A DNA stretch of 64,000 nt from Bacillus haynesii (GTDB lineage Bacteria > Bacillota > Bacilli > Bacillales > Bacillaceae). A program made the translations under genes and the position numbers. Positions 54,468-62,925 of the stretch are shown piece by piece; position 1 is the first letter of the stretch, and each line of letters opens with the position of its first letter. The stretch spans positions 124,001 through 188,000 of the forward strand of contig NZ_MRBL01000001.1 of the NCBI RefSeq assembly GCF_001969855.1, given 5' to 3'. The notes beneath the pieces are model-generated. The model saw only the letters and a list, made by a program, of their open reading frames with translations, did no database searches and had not been told where the DNA came from.

Positions 54468-55799
54468 TCACATAGAAATAGAATCGTTTTCCTTTGCGTC
54501 ATCATTGACCTGAATCCGTTCAACCTTTCCGACAAGAAAGATGTAGGAAAGCGCTCCCAGAAGGGCGAGGCTGCCGATAAAGACGAGGGCGGGCGCAAAG
54601 CTTCCCCCGTTAGCGAGAAAGCCGATGACAATCGGAACGATAACGGAGGCGAGGCTGCCGACAAAATTAAATACTCCGCCGGTCAGCCCGATCAAATGCT
54701 TAGGCGCTAAAGACGATACAAGCACCCATGTAATGGAGGCAAGGCCGTTTCCAAAAAAGGCGAGCGTCATAAACAAAATGATCAAGGATGTTTGATCGAC
54801 ATAATTGGCACCGATAATTGAAATAGACAGAAACAATCCGGTAATAATCGGTGTTTTGCGGGCAACCCCGGCCGATACGCCTCTTTTGATCAAAAAGTCG
54901 GACAGGAAGCCTGACAACAGAACGCCGGTAAATGCCGCAAGAAACGGAAGCGAGGCGAGAAAACCGGATTGGAGAAAATCAAGGCCTCTATATTTTACAA
55001 GGTATGTCGGAAACCACGTCAGAAAAAACCATAAAGTCGAATTAACGGCGAACTGTCCGATATATATGCCCCACAGCTTCCGATGAGCGGTTACTTGTTT
55101 GAAATGCTTCCAAGTAAATGCCGATTTCTCCTTCTCGGAAGTCCGGCCGCGGCGGACGATACCCCCGCCTTTTTCAATATGGTCAAGTTCAGCCTTGTTT
55201 ACCTTTGGATGACGGTCGGGATCACGATAAAAGATATACCAGATCAGGCCCCAGATGATGCCGATCACCCCCGTTACGATGAACAGGCCGCGCCAGCCGA
55301 CGACATGCTGGATGGCGCTGAGCGCCGGCGTCAAAAACGCAAGACCGGCAAATTGCCCCGACGTATAAAATGCAATCGCTGAAGCTCTTTCCTGTTCAGG
55401 AAACCATGAAGTCACCACCCGGTTATTGGTCGGAAAAGCCGGCGCTTCAAACGCTCCGGTCGCAAGACGCAAGCCGAATAGTGAACCGAAGCCGCGGACA
55501 AACCCCTGCAGCAATGTCGCGAGCGACCAAGTAATCAAAGTAAAACCGTAAACAAGCCTCGGGCCAAACCGGTCGACAAGCCCGCCTCCCGGTATTTGCA
55601 GGGCGCAGTATGCCCAGCCGAAAGCTGAAAAAATCAAGCCCAATTGAACGGCAGACAAGTTTAAATCGTCCCCGATTGCAGAAGCTGCAACAGAGATATT
55701 GCTTCGATCCATATAATTGATCACGACACATACAAAAATAAACAGCAGTACCCGCACTCTAACCTTTGTCGGCTTCTCTTTTAAAGTTGTTTGTTTCAT
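54468..55799 (-). CDS. dgoT: D-galactonate:H+ symporter (MFS, ACS family)
   Basis: This 443-residue major facilitator protein has twelve membrane segments and the anion:cation symporter signature (VINYMDRSNISVAASAIGDDLNLS; GWAYCALQIPGG). Relatives carry D-galactonate, glucarate or galactarate. As the last gene of an operon with galactonate dehydratase, D-galactonate is the likely substrate. A perfect cre site lies 45 bp before its start. Confidence 0.82.
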   Translation of the reverse strand: MKQTTLKEKPTKVRVRVLLFIFVCVVINYMDRSNISVAASAIGDDLNLSAVQLGLIFSAFGWAYCALQIPGGGLVDRFGPRLVYGFTLITWSLATLLQGFVRGFGSLFGLRLATGAFEAPAFPTNNRVVTSWFPEQERASAIAFYTSGQFAGLAFLTPALSAIQHVVGWRGLFIVTGVIGIIWGLIWYIFYRDPDRHPKVNKAELDHIEKGGGIVRRGRTSEKEKSAFTWKHFKQVTAHRKLWGIYIGQFAVNSTLWFFLTWFPTYLVKYRGLDFLQSGFLASLPFLAAFTGVLLSGFLSDFLIKRGVSAGVARKTPIITGLFLSISIIGANYVDQTSLIILFMTLAFFGNGLASITWVLVSSLAPKHLIGLTGGVFNFVGSLASVIVPIVIGFLANGGSFAPALVFIGSLALLGALSYIFLVGKVERIQVNDDAKENDSISM

Positions 55800-55843
55800 G
55801 ACAGGCCCTCTCCTTTTATTTGTTTGTGATGACGGACACCATT

Positions 55844-55857
55844 TGAAAGCGGTATCA
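55844..55857. promoter_or_regulatory. cre site between the dehydratase and transporter genes
   Basis: TGAAAGCGGTATCA matches every position of the cre consensus TGWAANCGNTNWCA. Inside an operon it could act as a CcpA roadblock, lowering transporter synthesis when glucose is present. Confidence 0.78.
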
Positions 55858-55860
55858 TTT

Positions 55861-57009
55861 TTACCATTCAGCTATGCTTCCGTCCTTGTGCCGCCATACC
55901 GGATTGCGCCAGTTATGCCCGATATCAGCCATTTTCCGAACGTGATCCTCATTGATGGCAACCCCAAGGCCAGGTCCATCCGGAATTCGGACATAGCCGT
56001 CTTCATAGAAAAACACCTTTTGATCCACTATATAATCAAGCAAATCCGTGCCTTTGTTGTAATGGATTCCTAAGCTTTGTTCCTGAATAAATGCATTGTG
56101 GCACGTTGCATCAACCTGAAGGCATGCCGCCAGAGCGATCGGGCCCAGCGGACAATGAGGGGCGGCGGCAACATCAAATGCTTCCGCCATCGACAGGATC
56201 TTTTTACATTCGGTAATTCCGCCGGCGTGTGACAAGTCAGGCTGAATGATATCGACATAGCCGTCAGTCAGCAGGTTTTTAAATTGCCACTTTGAAAACA
56301 TCCGTTCTCCGGTCGCAATCGGAATTGAGACGAGGCTGGCGATATCGCGGAGCGCCTCATTATTTTCCGGCAGAACAGGCTCTTCTATAAACATCGGACG
56401 AAACGGCTCAAGCTCCTTTGCCAAAATCTTCGCCATCGGCTTGTGCACCCTGCCGTGAAAGTCAATGCCGATTCCAATGTACGGGCCGACAGCTTCTCTG
56501 ACAGCTGATATTCTTTCAATCACCTGATCGATTTTTTCATGTGAATCGATGTATTGCAGCTCTTCCGTGCCGTTCATTTTGACGGCTGTAAAGCCTTTGT
56601 CAACCACCTGTTTGGCAGCGAGGCCGACGTCTTGAGGCCTGTCTCCGCCAATCCATGAATAAACTTTGATCGATTCCCTGTTCTTCCCTCCGAGCAGCTG
56701 ATGCACGGGAGCATTGTAAAACTTGCCCTTAATATCCCAAAGCGCTTGATCGATGCCTGCGATCGCACTCATCAGAATGGGTCCGCCCCGATAAAATCCG
56801 CCTCTGTACATGACATTCCAGTGGTCTTCGATGTTCATCGGGTCTTTTCCGATTAAATATTCCATTAATTCGCCCACTGCCGCCTTAACTGTCGCGGCCT
56901 TTCCCTCGATTACCGGCTCTCCCCATCCTGTAATGCCTTCATCCGTTTCGATTTTTAAGAAAAGCCAGCGCGGCGGAATTTGGAAACACTCGAATCCTGT
57001 TATTTTCAT
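55861..57009 (-). CDS. dgoD: D-galactonate dehydratase
   Basis: This 382-residue enolase-superfamily enzyme dehydrates D-galactonate to 2-dehydro-3-deoxygalactonate. It closely resembles E. coli DgoD ([52 protein letters not shown]). Metal ligands lie in [14 protein letters not shown] and ATGERMF, and the catalytic His in [14 protein letters not shown]. It lies 16 bp after the aldolase gene. Confidence 0.92.
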   Translation of the reverse strand: MKITGFECFQIPPRWLFLKIETDEGITGWGEPVIEGKAATVKAAVGELMEYLIGKDPMNIEDHWNVMYRGGFYRGGPILMSAIAGIDQALWDIKGKFYNAPVHQLLGGKNRESIKVYSWIGGDRPQDVGLAAKQVVDKGFTAVKMNGTEELQYIDSHEKIDQVIERISAVREAVGPYIGIGIDFHGRVHKPMAKILAKELEPFRPMFIEEPVLPENNEALRDIASLVSIPIATGERMFSKWQFKNLLTDGYVDIIQPDLSHAGGITECKKILSMAEAFDVAAAPHCPLGPIALAACLQVDATCHNAFIQEQSLGIHYNKGTDLLDYIVDQKVFFYEDGYVRIPDGPGLGVAINEDHVRKMADIGHNWRNPVWRHKDGSIAEW

Positions 57010-57025
57010 CTCTGATCTCCCCTTT

Positions 57026-57652
57026 TTACTGTTTTGCTGCTTCTACAAATTGCTTTGCTTTTTTGGACAGCTCTTCTAAAAACGCGTCGTCAACATCTTT
57101 ATTAGCCCGGACAAGTGAACCGCCGATTCCTGCTCCGACCGCACCGGCCTGCAGAAACTCGTGAAGGTTTTCCAATCCGACTCCTCCGGTCGGAAGCAGC
57201 GGAATATGCGGAAGCGGTCCGTGGATATCCTTGATATAGCCAGGCCCCATTGTTCCGGGAAATATTTTGATGATGTCTCCCCCGCTTTCATACGCCGTCA
57301 ATATTTCAGTCGGGGTAAAAGCGCCTGGAATGCTGACCGCTCCATACCGTTTTGTCAGCTTGATCGTCCCTTCATGAACAGTTGGCGACAGGATAAACCG
57401 CGCGCCGGCTAAAAGCGCCGCTCTCGCAGATTCGGGATCAAGTACGGTTCCCGCTCCGACAAGCATTTCGTCTCCAACATGTGCTGAAACCGCTTCAATC
57501 GCTTTGATCGCTTGAGGGGAATTGAGCGTAATTTCCACGAGCCTGATGCCGCCCGCTTTTAAGGCGCCGGCAATGCTCACTGCCTCCTCCGGATTGTATC
57601 CGCGGATGATCGCAATCACTTTTTGTTCTTCGATTTGTGACAATACATGCAT
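57026..57652 (-). CDS. dgoA: 2-dehydro-3-deoxy-6-phosphogalactonate/gluconate aldolase
   Basis: This 208-residue class I aldolase (KDPG/KDPGal type) cleaves the phosphorylated ketodeoxy sugar acid to pyruvate and glyceraldehyde-3-phosphate. Catalytic residues are visible: Glu in [10 protein letters not shown] and the Schiff-base Lys in [13 protein letters not shown] at 57652 follows AAGGGTGG; GTG at 57661 is too close to the ribosome site. It is third in the operon. Confidence 0.9.
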   Translation of the reverse strand: MHVLSQIEEQKVIAIIRGYNPEEAVSIAGALKAGGIRLVEITLNSPQAIKAIEAVSAHVGDEMLVGAGTVLDPESARAALLAGARFILSPTVHEGTIKLTKRYGAVSIPGAFTPTEILTAYESGGDIIKIFPGTMGPGYIKDIHGPLPHIPLLPTGGVGLENLHEFLQAGAVGAGIGGSLVRANKDVDDAFLEELSKKAKQFVEAAKQ

Positions 57653-57679
57653 TTCTGCCACCCTTTCTTTACGGTTTTT

Positions 57680-58633
57680 TTATCGGCTGACATCTTCTTC
57701 ATCAGATTGTTCCATAAACGCAAACAGTGATTCGCGGTCAGGCAGCCCTTCAATATCACCGTTTACCGCCGCTACCATAGCGCCGACGGCACAGCCCCGT
57801 GTGACAGCTTCTGAAAGCGGAATATGATCAATCAAACCCGATAATACGCCGGCTGCAAAGCCGTCTCCGGCACCCACGGGGTCCGCTGCAGTCTGAATCT
57901 GATAGCCTTCCGCATAGCCGCTTTCGTTCCCGCCGGCATAATAGGCGCCTTTTGCACCAAGCTTGACGATGGCGGTTTCAGCCCCGAGCCCGCGGATGGC
58001 TTCCGCTATTTTTTTCTCATCAGCAGTGCCGAACAAAAAACGCCCTTCGCTCAGGCCAGGAAGCACGATATCAGACTGTTTGATTAAATCAAACATGGTC
58101 TGCCGCGCCCGCTCTCCGTCCCAGAGTTTTTTTCGAAAATTCGGATCAAACACAACGCATTTATTATGCTTTTTGGCGAGCTCCACTGCATAAAACACTG
58201 CACCTGAAGCGCTTTCACTTAAAGCCGGGGTAATTCCCGTAATGTATAAAAACCCCGCTTTCTCAATGTATTGCTCATCAATATCGCTTTTTTTCAAAAA
58301 ACTCGCCGCTGAAAGCTTCCTGTAATAGAAGACATTGACTTTGGCCGCGCTTTTCCTTTCTTTAAAAAACAAACCTGTCGGCGCCGCGTCATCGAGCTTC
58401 ACCTGGCTGACATCGACTCCCTCTCCTCTGACAGAAGAAAGAATCATCGCCCCGAACTCGTCTTTTCCAAGCCGTGTAATCCAGCCGGCTTTTTTTCCGA
58501 GCTTCGAAAGCCCGATCAGCGTGTTGGTTTCTGCACCCGCTATTCTCACCTGATAGTTTCTTGCGTATCTGAGAGGGCCGTCTTCATTCGGAGTGAACAG
58601 CGCCATTGTCTCTCCTATGCTAATAACATCCAT
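57680..58633 (-). CDS. kdgK: 2-dehydro-3-deoxygluconate/galactonate kinase (PfkB family)
   Basis: This 317-residue PfkB-type sugar kinase has MDVISIGETMALFTP, the substrate-binding RIAGAETNTLIGLSKLG and the anion-hole motif ADPVGAGDGFAAG with the catalytic Asp. It would phosphorylate the dehydratase product. Note that E. coli DgoK belongs to another family, so this Bacillus operon uses a different kinase for the same step. Confidence 0.88.
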   Translation of the reverse strand: MDVISIGETMALFTPNEDGPLRYARNYQVRIAGAETNTLIGLSKLGKKAGWITRLGKDEFGAMILSSVRGEGVDVSQVKLDDAAPTGLFFKERKSAAKVNVFYYRKLSAASFLKKSDIDEQYIEKAGFLYITGITPALSESASGAVFYAVELAKKHNKCVVFDPNFRKKLWDGERARQTMFDLIKQSDIVLPGLSEGRFLFGTADEKKIAEAIRGLGAETAIVKLGAKGAYYAGGNESGYAEGYQIQTAADPVGAGDGFAAGVLSGLIDHIPLSEAVTRGCAVGAMVAAVNGDIEGLPDRESLFAFMEQSDEEDVSR

Positions 58634-58650
58634 CAGAACTCTCCCCTTTG

Positions 58651-59409
58651 CTAAAGCGGCTTTTTAAATCCGCCAATGCTTTCTGTAATTTTTCCGGCTG
58701 TGTGAAGCAGCTGCTCAACGATAACGGCTTTTCTTGCGAGCATGCGCTCCTTTGGCCCGGCGGTGCTGATCGCCGCCTTCATCACGCCATCCGGACCATA
58801 GACAGGCGCCGCCAGACAAAACAAACCTTCTTCATTTTCTTCATTGTCAACAGCATATCCCTGCTCCAAAAATGTCTGCAGCTGCTTTTCCAGCTCTTCT
58901 CTGGCGGTGATGGTATGCCCGGTAAACCGGATAAACTCCATGCGGTCGAGCAGCCCTTCACTTTTATCCTCCGGCATGAATGCCAAAAATGCCTTGCCAA
59001 GCCCGGTGCAATAAAGCGGCTTGCGCGAACCGGGCTGTGCAGTTGTTCTGATTGACCTGTTGTTATCAATTTTTGCAATGTAGACGAGCTGATCATCGGA
59101 TAGAACGGCCATAAACACCGTTTCCTGAACGCCGTCCATCAGCTGTTTTAAAAATGGAACACCCTGCGACGAAATGTCTATCGACTCCATGGCAGCGGTT
59201 CCAACTTGAATCAGTTTTGCCCCCAGCCTGTAACGCTTGATAGCATCCTGCTGAAGGTAGCCTTCTTCCAAAAGTGTAGCGGCCAAATTGAATGTACTGC
59301 TCTGGGGCAGCGACAATTCTTTGCTGATTTCCTTTACGGTTAATCCATCCGGATGATTTGACAGCAATTCAAATATACGTACAACACGTACCGCGGATTT
59401 TACTGACAT
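58651..59409 (-). CDS. IclR-family regulator of the galactonate operon
   Basis: This 252-residue protein has an N-terminal winged HTH (FELLSNHPDGLTVKEISKELSLPQSSTFNLAATL in part) and an effector-binding domain (YCTGLGKAFLAFMPE). It probably represses the operon until a galactonate-derived signal binds. ATG at 59409 follows TTGGAGGG. It is the first gene; an ATCAGG-TT-CCTGAT palindrome at 59443-59456 may be its operator. Confidence 0.82.
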   Translation of the reverse strand: MSVKSAVRVVRIFELLSNHPDGLTVKEISKELSLPQSSTFNLAATLLEEGYLQQDAIKRYRLGAKLIQVGTAAMESIDISSQGVPFLKQLMDGVQETVFMAVLSDDQLVYIAKIDNNRSIRTTAQPGSRKPLYCTGLGKAFLAFMPEDKSEGLLDRMEFIRFTGHTITAREELEKQLQTFLEQGYAVDNEENEEGLFCLAAPVYGPDGVMKAAISTAGPKERMLARKAVIVEQLLHTAGKITESIGGFKKPL

Positions 59410-59638
59410 GACACCCTCCAACATTCACATATGTGATTTAAAATCAGGTTCCTGATAATTCGGACGTATTCTAAACAGAAAGAAGGCTCACGTCAACCAT
59501 CCTATTAAACAAAAAAACTTTTTTATTAAACTTAAAATTACCGGTCTATTGAATCATTTATCTGATGCATGCAGGATTCACCCGTTCAGCTGCGAATATC
59601 TCTTCTCAGGAAAACAAGACCATCGAGGAGGTTTATGT

Positions 59639-60988
59639 ATGAAGAGAAAAATGATCATGTTCGGATTGGCGCTATCCATCATTGCAGGCGGCGTGTTCGC
59701 CGATGGAACGGGGAATGCAGTTCAAGCGTCGCCTCAGGAAACGGCTATCGCAAAAGATACCGAAAAATTCAGCAAAAAATTCAACGAGAACCGCGCCTAT
59801 CAAACGATTTACCATTTAAGCGAAACAATCGGACCGCGTGTGACAGGCACTCTGGAAGAAAAAAAGAGCGCCGCTTTTATCGCCTCACAGATGAAAAAGT
59901 CAAATCTGAAAGTGAAAACACAAACCTTCAGCATACCTGACCGGCTGGAAGGAACGCTTACCGTTCAGGGAAATAACGTGCCTTCGCGGCCTGCCGCCGG
60001 TTCCGCTCCGACTGCAGCAGAAGGCTTGGCCGCTCCTCTTTATGATGCCGGCCTCGGCCTGCCCGGCGACTTCACCGAAGAAGCGAGAGGAAAAATCGCC
60101 GTCATTTTAAGAGGAGAGCTGACATTTTATGAAAAAGCGAAAAACGCTGCTGACGCAGGCGCAAGCGGAGTAATCATTTATAATAACGTCGACAGCCTCG
60201 TCCCACTGACTCCGAATCTCAGCGGGAATAAAGTCGATATACCAGTTGTCGGCGTCAAAAAGGAAGACGGAGAAAAGCTGCTTTCTGAACAAGAAGCGAT
60301 CTTGAAGCTGAAAGCTCATAAAAATCAAACATCGCAAAACGTAATCGGCATCCGCAAAGCAAAAGGTGTCAAAAATCCGGACATCGTGTATGTGACTTCG
60401 CATTATGACAGCGTCCCTTATGCTCCTGGAGCCAATGACAATGCCTCCGGCACTTCAGTCGTCCTTGAACTGGCCCGGATTATGAAGACGGTTCCAGCCG
60501 ACAAAGAAATTCGCTTTATTACATTCGGCGCTGAAGAAATCGGTCTCCTCGGATCGCGCCATTATGTCAGCACGTTGTCAGAGCAGGAAGTCAAACGGAG
60601 CGTTGCCAACTTTAACTTAGATATGGTGGCAACAAGCTGGGAAAATGCTTCACAGCTGTACATCAATACGCCGGACGGTTCAGCAAACCTTGTCTGGCAG
60701 CTAAGTAAAGCCGCTTCTTTAAGCCTTGGAAAAGACGTATTATTTTTACATCAAGGCGGATCATCCGACCATGTCCCATTCCATGAAGCAGGCATCGACT
60801 CGGCCAACTTCATTTGGAGAGAGCCGGGAACAGGTGCATTGGAGCCTTGGTACCACACCCCTTACGACACAATTGAACACATCAGCAAAGACAGGCTGAA
60901 AACAGCCGGTCAAATTGCGGGAACAGCTGTTTATAACTTGACCAAGAAAGAAAACAGAAAACCGTCTTACGCCACAATTGCCCAGTAA
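59639..60988 (+). CDS. ywaD: Secreted zinc aminopeptidase YwaD (M28 with PA domain)
   Basis: This 449-residue protein has a signal peptide (about 1-25), a PA domain (about 110-230) and an M28 peptidase domain with zinc ligands in TSHYDSVPYAPGANDNASG, GAEEIGLLGS (catalytic Glu) and FNLDMV. It releases N-terminal amino acids outside the cell. ATG at 59639 is 8 bp after GAGGAGG; the upstream extension is out of keeping with a secretion signal. Confidence 0.93.
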   Translation: MKRKMIMFGLALSIIAGGVFADGTGNAVQASPQETAIAKDTEKFSKKFNENRAYQTIYHLSETIGPRVTGTLEEKKSAAFIASQMKKSNLKVKTQTFSIPDRLEGTLTVQGNNVPSRPAAGSAPTAAEGLAAPLYDAGLGLPGDFTEEARGKIAVILRGELTFYEKAKNAADAGASGVIIYNNVDSLVPLTPNLSGNKVDIPVVGVKKEDGEKLLSEQEAILKLKAHKNQTSQNVIGIRKAKGVKNPDIVYVTSHYDSVPYAPGANDNASGTSVVLELARIMKTVPADKEIRFITFGAEEIGLLGSRHYVSTLSEQEVKRSVANFNLDMVATSWENASQLYINTPDGSANLVWQLSKAASLSLGKDVLFLHQGGSSDHVPFHEAGIDSANFIWREPGTGALEPWYHTPYDTIEHISKDRLKTAGQIAGTAVYNLTKKENRKPSYATIAQ

Positions 60989-60992
60989 TAAT

Positions 60993-61028
60993 AAAAAGGA
61001 GCAGATCGATTCAATCTGCTCCTTTTTT
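60993..61028 (+). terminator. Terminator of ywaD
   Basis: Arms AAAAAGGAGCAGAT and ATCTGCTCCTTTTT around a 7-base loop, directly after the stop. Confidence 0.92.
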
Positions 61029-61265
61029 TATACCGCTTCTTTTCATAGACCCGAAGCACTATTCTCCTCACCTCCGCAGCGTCATTACCTTTCCAGCACA
61101 TACCTAAAAGTAATTGAGCGATTCACGAAAAACCGATGATTCTCCGAACAATTTTTCCGCCTACAAATTCACTTGTCCCAGCCTATAGATGTATGTAAGC
61201 ATAGCCTTTTCCTATCATCGACGGTTGCAAGTTTGAGCCTAAGGGCCTCATTTTGTAAAGTTTCC
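61029..61265. other. Intergenic region between ywaD and the xre operon
   Basis: I see no gene; the stretch leads into the promoter of the Xre-type regulator. Confidence 0.5.
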
Positions 61266-61294
61266 TTGACGTAAAGTTTGTTTTACGTTAGGGT
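61266..61294 (+). promoter_or_regulatory. Promoter and inverted-repeat operator of the xre operon
   Basis: TTGACG (61266-61271) and TAGGGT (61289-61294) are 17 bp apart. Between them ACGTAAA (61269-61275) and TTTACGT (61282-61288) form a perfect 7-bp inverted repeat, an ideal place for autorepression by the Xre protein encoded next. Confidence 0.65.
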
Positions 61295-61316
61295 GAGAAC
61301 ACAGGGGAGGGGTTCT

Positions 61317-61520
61317 ATGGATAATCGAATTGTTGAATTTAGAAAGAAATACAATTATTCTCAAGAAGCCTTAGCGTCGATACTTAATGTATCTAGGCAA
61401 ACCATTATTTCAATTGAAAAGGGAAAATACAACCCTTCTCTTCCTTTGGCAATGTTGATGGCTAAGCTTTTTGATACTACAGTAGAAGAATTATTTATTT
61501 TAGACAGCGAAGATGTTTAA
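61317..61520 (+). CDS. Small Xre-family transcriptional regulator
   Basis: This 67-residue protein is a bare HTH_3 domain (IVEFRKKYNYSQEALASILNVSRQTIISIEKGKYNPSLPLA in part), like many regulators of small membrane-protein operons. ATG at 61317 follows GGGGAGGGG. It ends 16 bp before the next gene and probably represses this operon through the inverted repeat upstream. Confidence 0.88.
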   Translation: MDNRIVEFRKKYNYSQEALASILNVSRQTIISIEKGKYNPSLPLAMLMAKLFDTTVEELFILDSEDV

Positions 61521-61536
61521 GGAGGTAATCATAAAT

Positions 61537-61911
61537 ATGAATTCACGATTAGGCAATTTCATAATGAGTTTTTTAATGTTGGGTGTAAGTCTTTATTTGT
61601 TTTTTAGTAACGTAGTTAATGGGAAATCCGGAGATGAAATTGTTTATTTGCTCTTTTCTTTGTTTATCATGTTTTTTGCATTAGGGTATTTACATCCTCA
61701 ATTTAAAAAGAAGGATGAACGCTTTAAATTAATCCAACAAAAATCCATGTTTTTCACATATTTTATTTTAATGGGGTATTTCTTTATTTTTACAATTTTA
61801 TTAGGATACAACATCATCAACCTGAGTGCGCTGGCTGCTATCAAAATCCTTGGTGCTCTTACTATTGCGACACTCAATTTATTATTAATTATATTCTCAA
61901 AAATATACTAG
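61537..61911 (+). CDS. Four-pass membrane protein in the xre operon
   Basis: This 124-residue protein has four hydrophobic segments (about 8-25, 37-55, 72-92 and 97-122) and short polar loops. ATG at 61537 follows AAGGAGG by 11 bp. Small Xre-plus-four-TM pairs are common near bacteriocin or stress loci, where the membrane protein may give immunity. I recognise no exact family. Confidence 0.7.
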   Translation: MNSRLGNFIMSFLMLGVSLYLFFSNVVNGKSGDEIVYLLFSLFIMFFALGYLHPQFKKKDERFKLIQQKSMFFTYFILMGYFFIFTILLGYNIINLSALAAIKILGALTIATLNLLLIIFSKIY

Positions 61912-61923
61912 GAGATGATTATT

Positions 61924-62007
61924 GTGCTTCCTTATCTTATACAATTATTCAGTATCTTTATAGTCATGATGTTGATTAAAGTTGTGATCAATAAACACAG
62001 ACATTGA
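61924..62007 (+). CDS. 27-residue hydrophobic peptide
   Basis: GTG at 61924, 9 bp after GGAG, opens a 27-codon frame reading MLPYLIQLFSIFIVMMLIK and then VVINKHRH. One membrane segment with a basic tail. It ends just before a strong terminator and would be the third gene of the operon. ATG at 61915 in the same frame is an alternative. Unknown function. Confidence 0.5.
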   Translation: MLPYLIQLFSIFIVMMLIKVVINKHRH

Positions 62008-62014
62008 TTTTCTT

Positions 62015-62048
62015 CAAAACCGTATGGTTACTCAACCATACGGTTTTG
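62015..62048. terminator. Bidirectional terminator closing the xre operon
   Basis: A perfect 15-bp stem (CAAAACCGTATGGTT and its complement) with loop ACTC separates convergent genes. Confidence 0.92.
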
Positions 62049-62053
62049 AAAGT

Positions 62054-62668
62054 TTATAGAGATTCAACACTGAAAACAAGTGCCCAAGTAATTGAAACTA
62101 AAACACCTTTTTTTCCGTTATGCGCACTTACACGTGCTCCTAATGTTACCCAATACGACCCAGCCATCCCGCCTAATGCCGCTATCGGCGGCAATACAAC
62201 TGACACAAAGCCTGCACCTCCAGCAGCGGTATTTAACTCATTTACAAAACTGTCCGCTTGTTTATGAGTGAATTTTCTGTCATATCCCCACCAATGGTAA
62301 GTCCACTTACCATAAGTAGCCATAGGTTGAAATCCAGTCGGTTTTATATTAAGTTGATTATCTATAACCAATAGATTGTCTTCCACACGTTTATTTATGT
62401 AGTCAAAATGATCTTCTAAGGCACTAAGATTATACTCCTTGTATAAATCTTCGGGGACATTTTTCAAAATTAACTTTCCATCAGCATCTACATGTACATA
62501 GGGTTTAATAGTATTAATTAATTTTTCTTGTTCGGCATTTTCTAGTGCCTGATCATTATCTTTCACATTCACCTCTTTCGAATATTCTTGAGCAAAACTA
62601 GTTTTAGGAATCATAAATCCCACCATAAAAATTCCTACTAAAAACATGATACTCAACTTTCTTAACAT
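62054..62668 (-). CDS. Unrecognised secreted protein, possible bacteriocin-like precursor
   Basis: This 204-residue protein has a clear signal peptide (about 1-26, ending KTSFAQ). A polar acidic middle (27-110) is followed by a C-terminal part starting near MATYGKWTYHWWGYD that is aromatic, then Gly/Ala-rich and hydrophobic (NTAAGGAGFVSVVLPPIAAL, GGMAGSYWVTLG). That layout, propeptide plus amphipathic membrane-active C-terminus, recalls bacteriocin precursors, but I recognise no family. It is AT-rich and convergent with the xre/membrane-protein operon. Confidence 0.6.
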   Translation of the reverse strand: MLRKLSIMFLVGIFMVGFMIPKTSFAQEYSKEVNVKDNDQALENAEQEKLINTIKPYVHVDADGKLILKNVPEDLYKEYNLSALEDHFDYINKRVEDNLLVIDNQLNIKPTGFQPMATYGKWTYHWWGYDRKFTHKQADSFVNELNTAAGGAGFVSVVLPPIAALGGMAGSYWVTLGARVSAHNGKKGVLVSITWALVFSVESL

Positions 62669-62890
62669 AACTAAAGCACCTCTTTGTTAATTATTTTCCA
62701 TTATATTGTTTCATCACCTGCAATTTCTTTCAACCAATTTATTAAATTTTATTTATATTTTTCTATATTTGGAACTTTATCACTATATAATTAATAAGTG
62801 ATTAATACCAGTTTTTGATTTTCCCCTCTTCTCTTTTGCCATTGCCAAAGTCCAATCTCCAAAATCAAGCATGAGAATCTGCGGGAAGCA

Positions 62891-62925
62891 AAAAAAATGG
62901 AGCCGCATCTCGCGCTCCATTTTTC
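62891..62925 (-). terminator. Terminator of the MFS gene
   Basis: Arms AAAATGGAGC and GCTCCATTTT around CGCATCTCGC, with A and T tracts, at the stop of the MFS gene. Confidence 0.8.
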
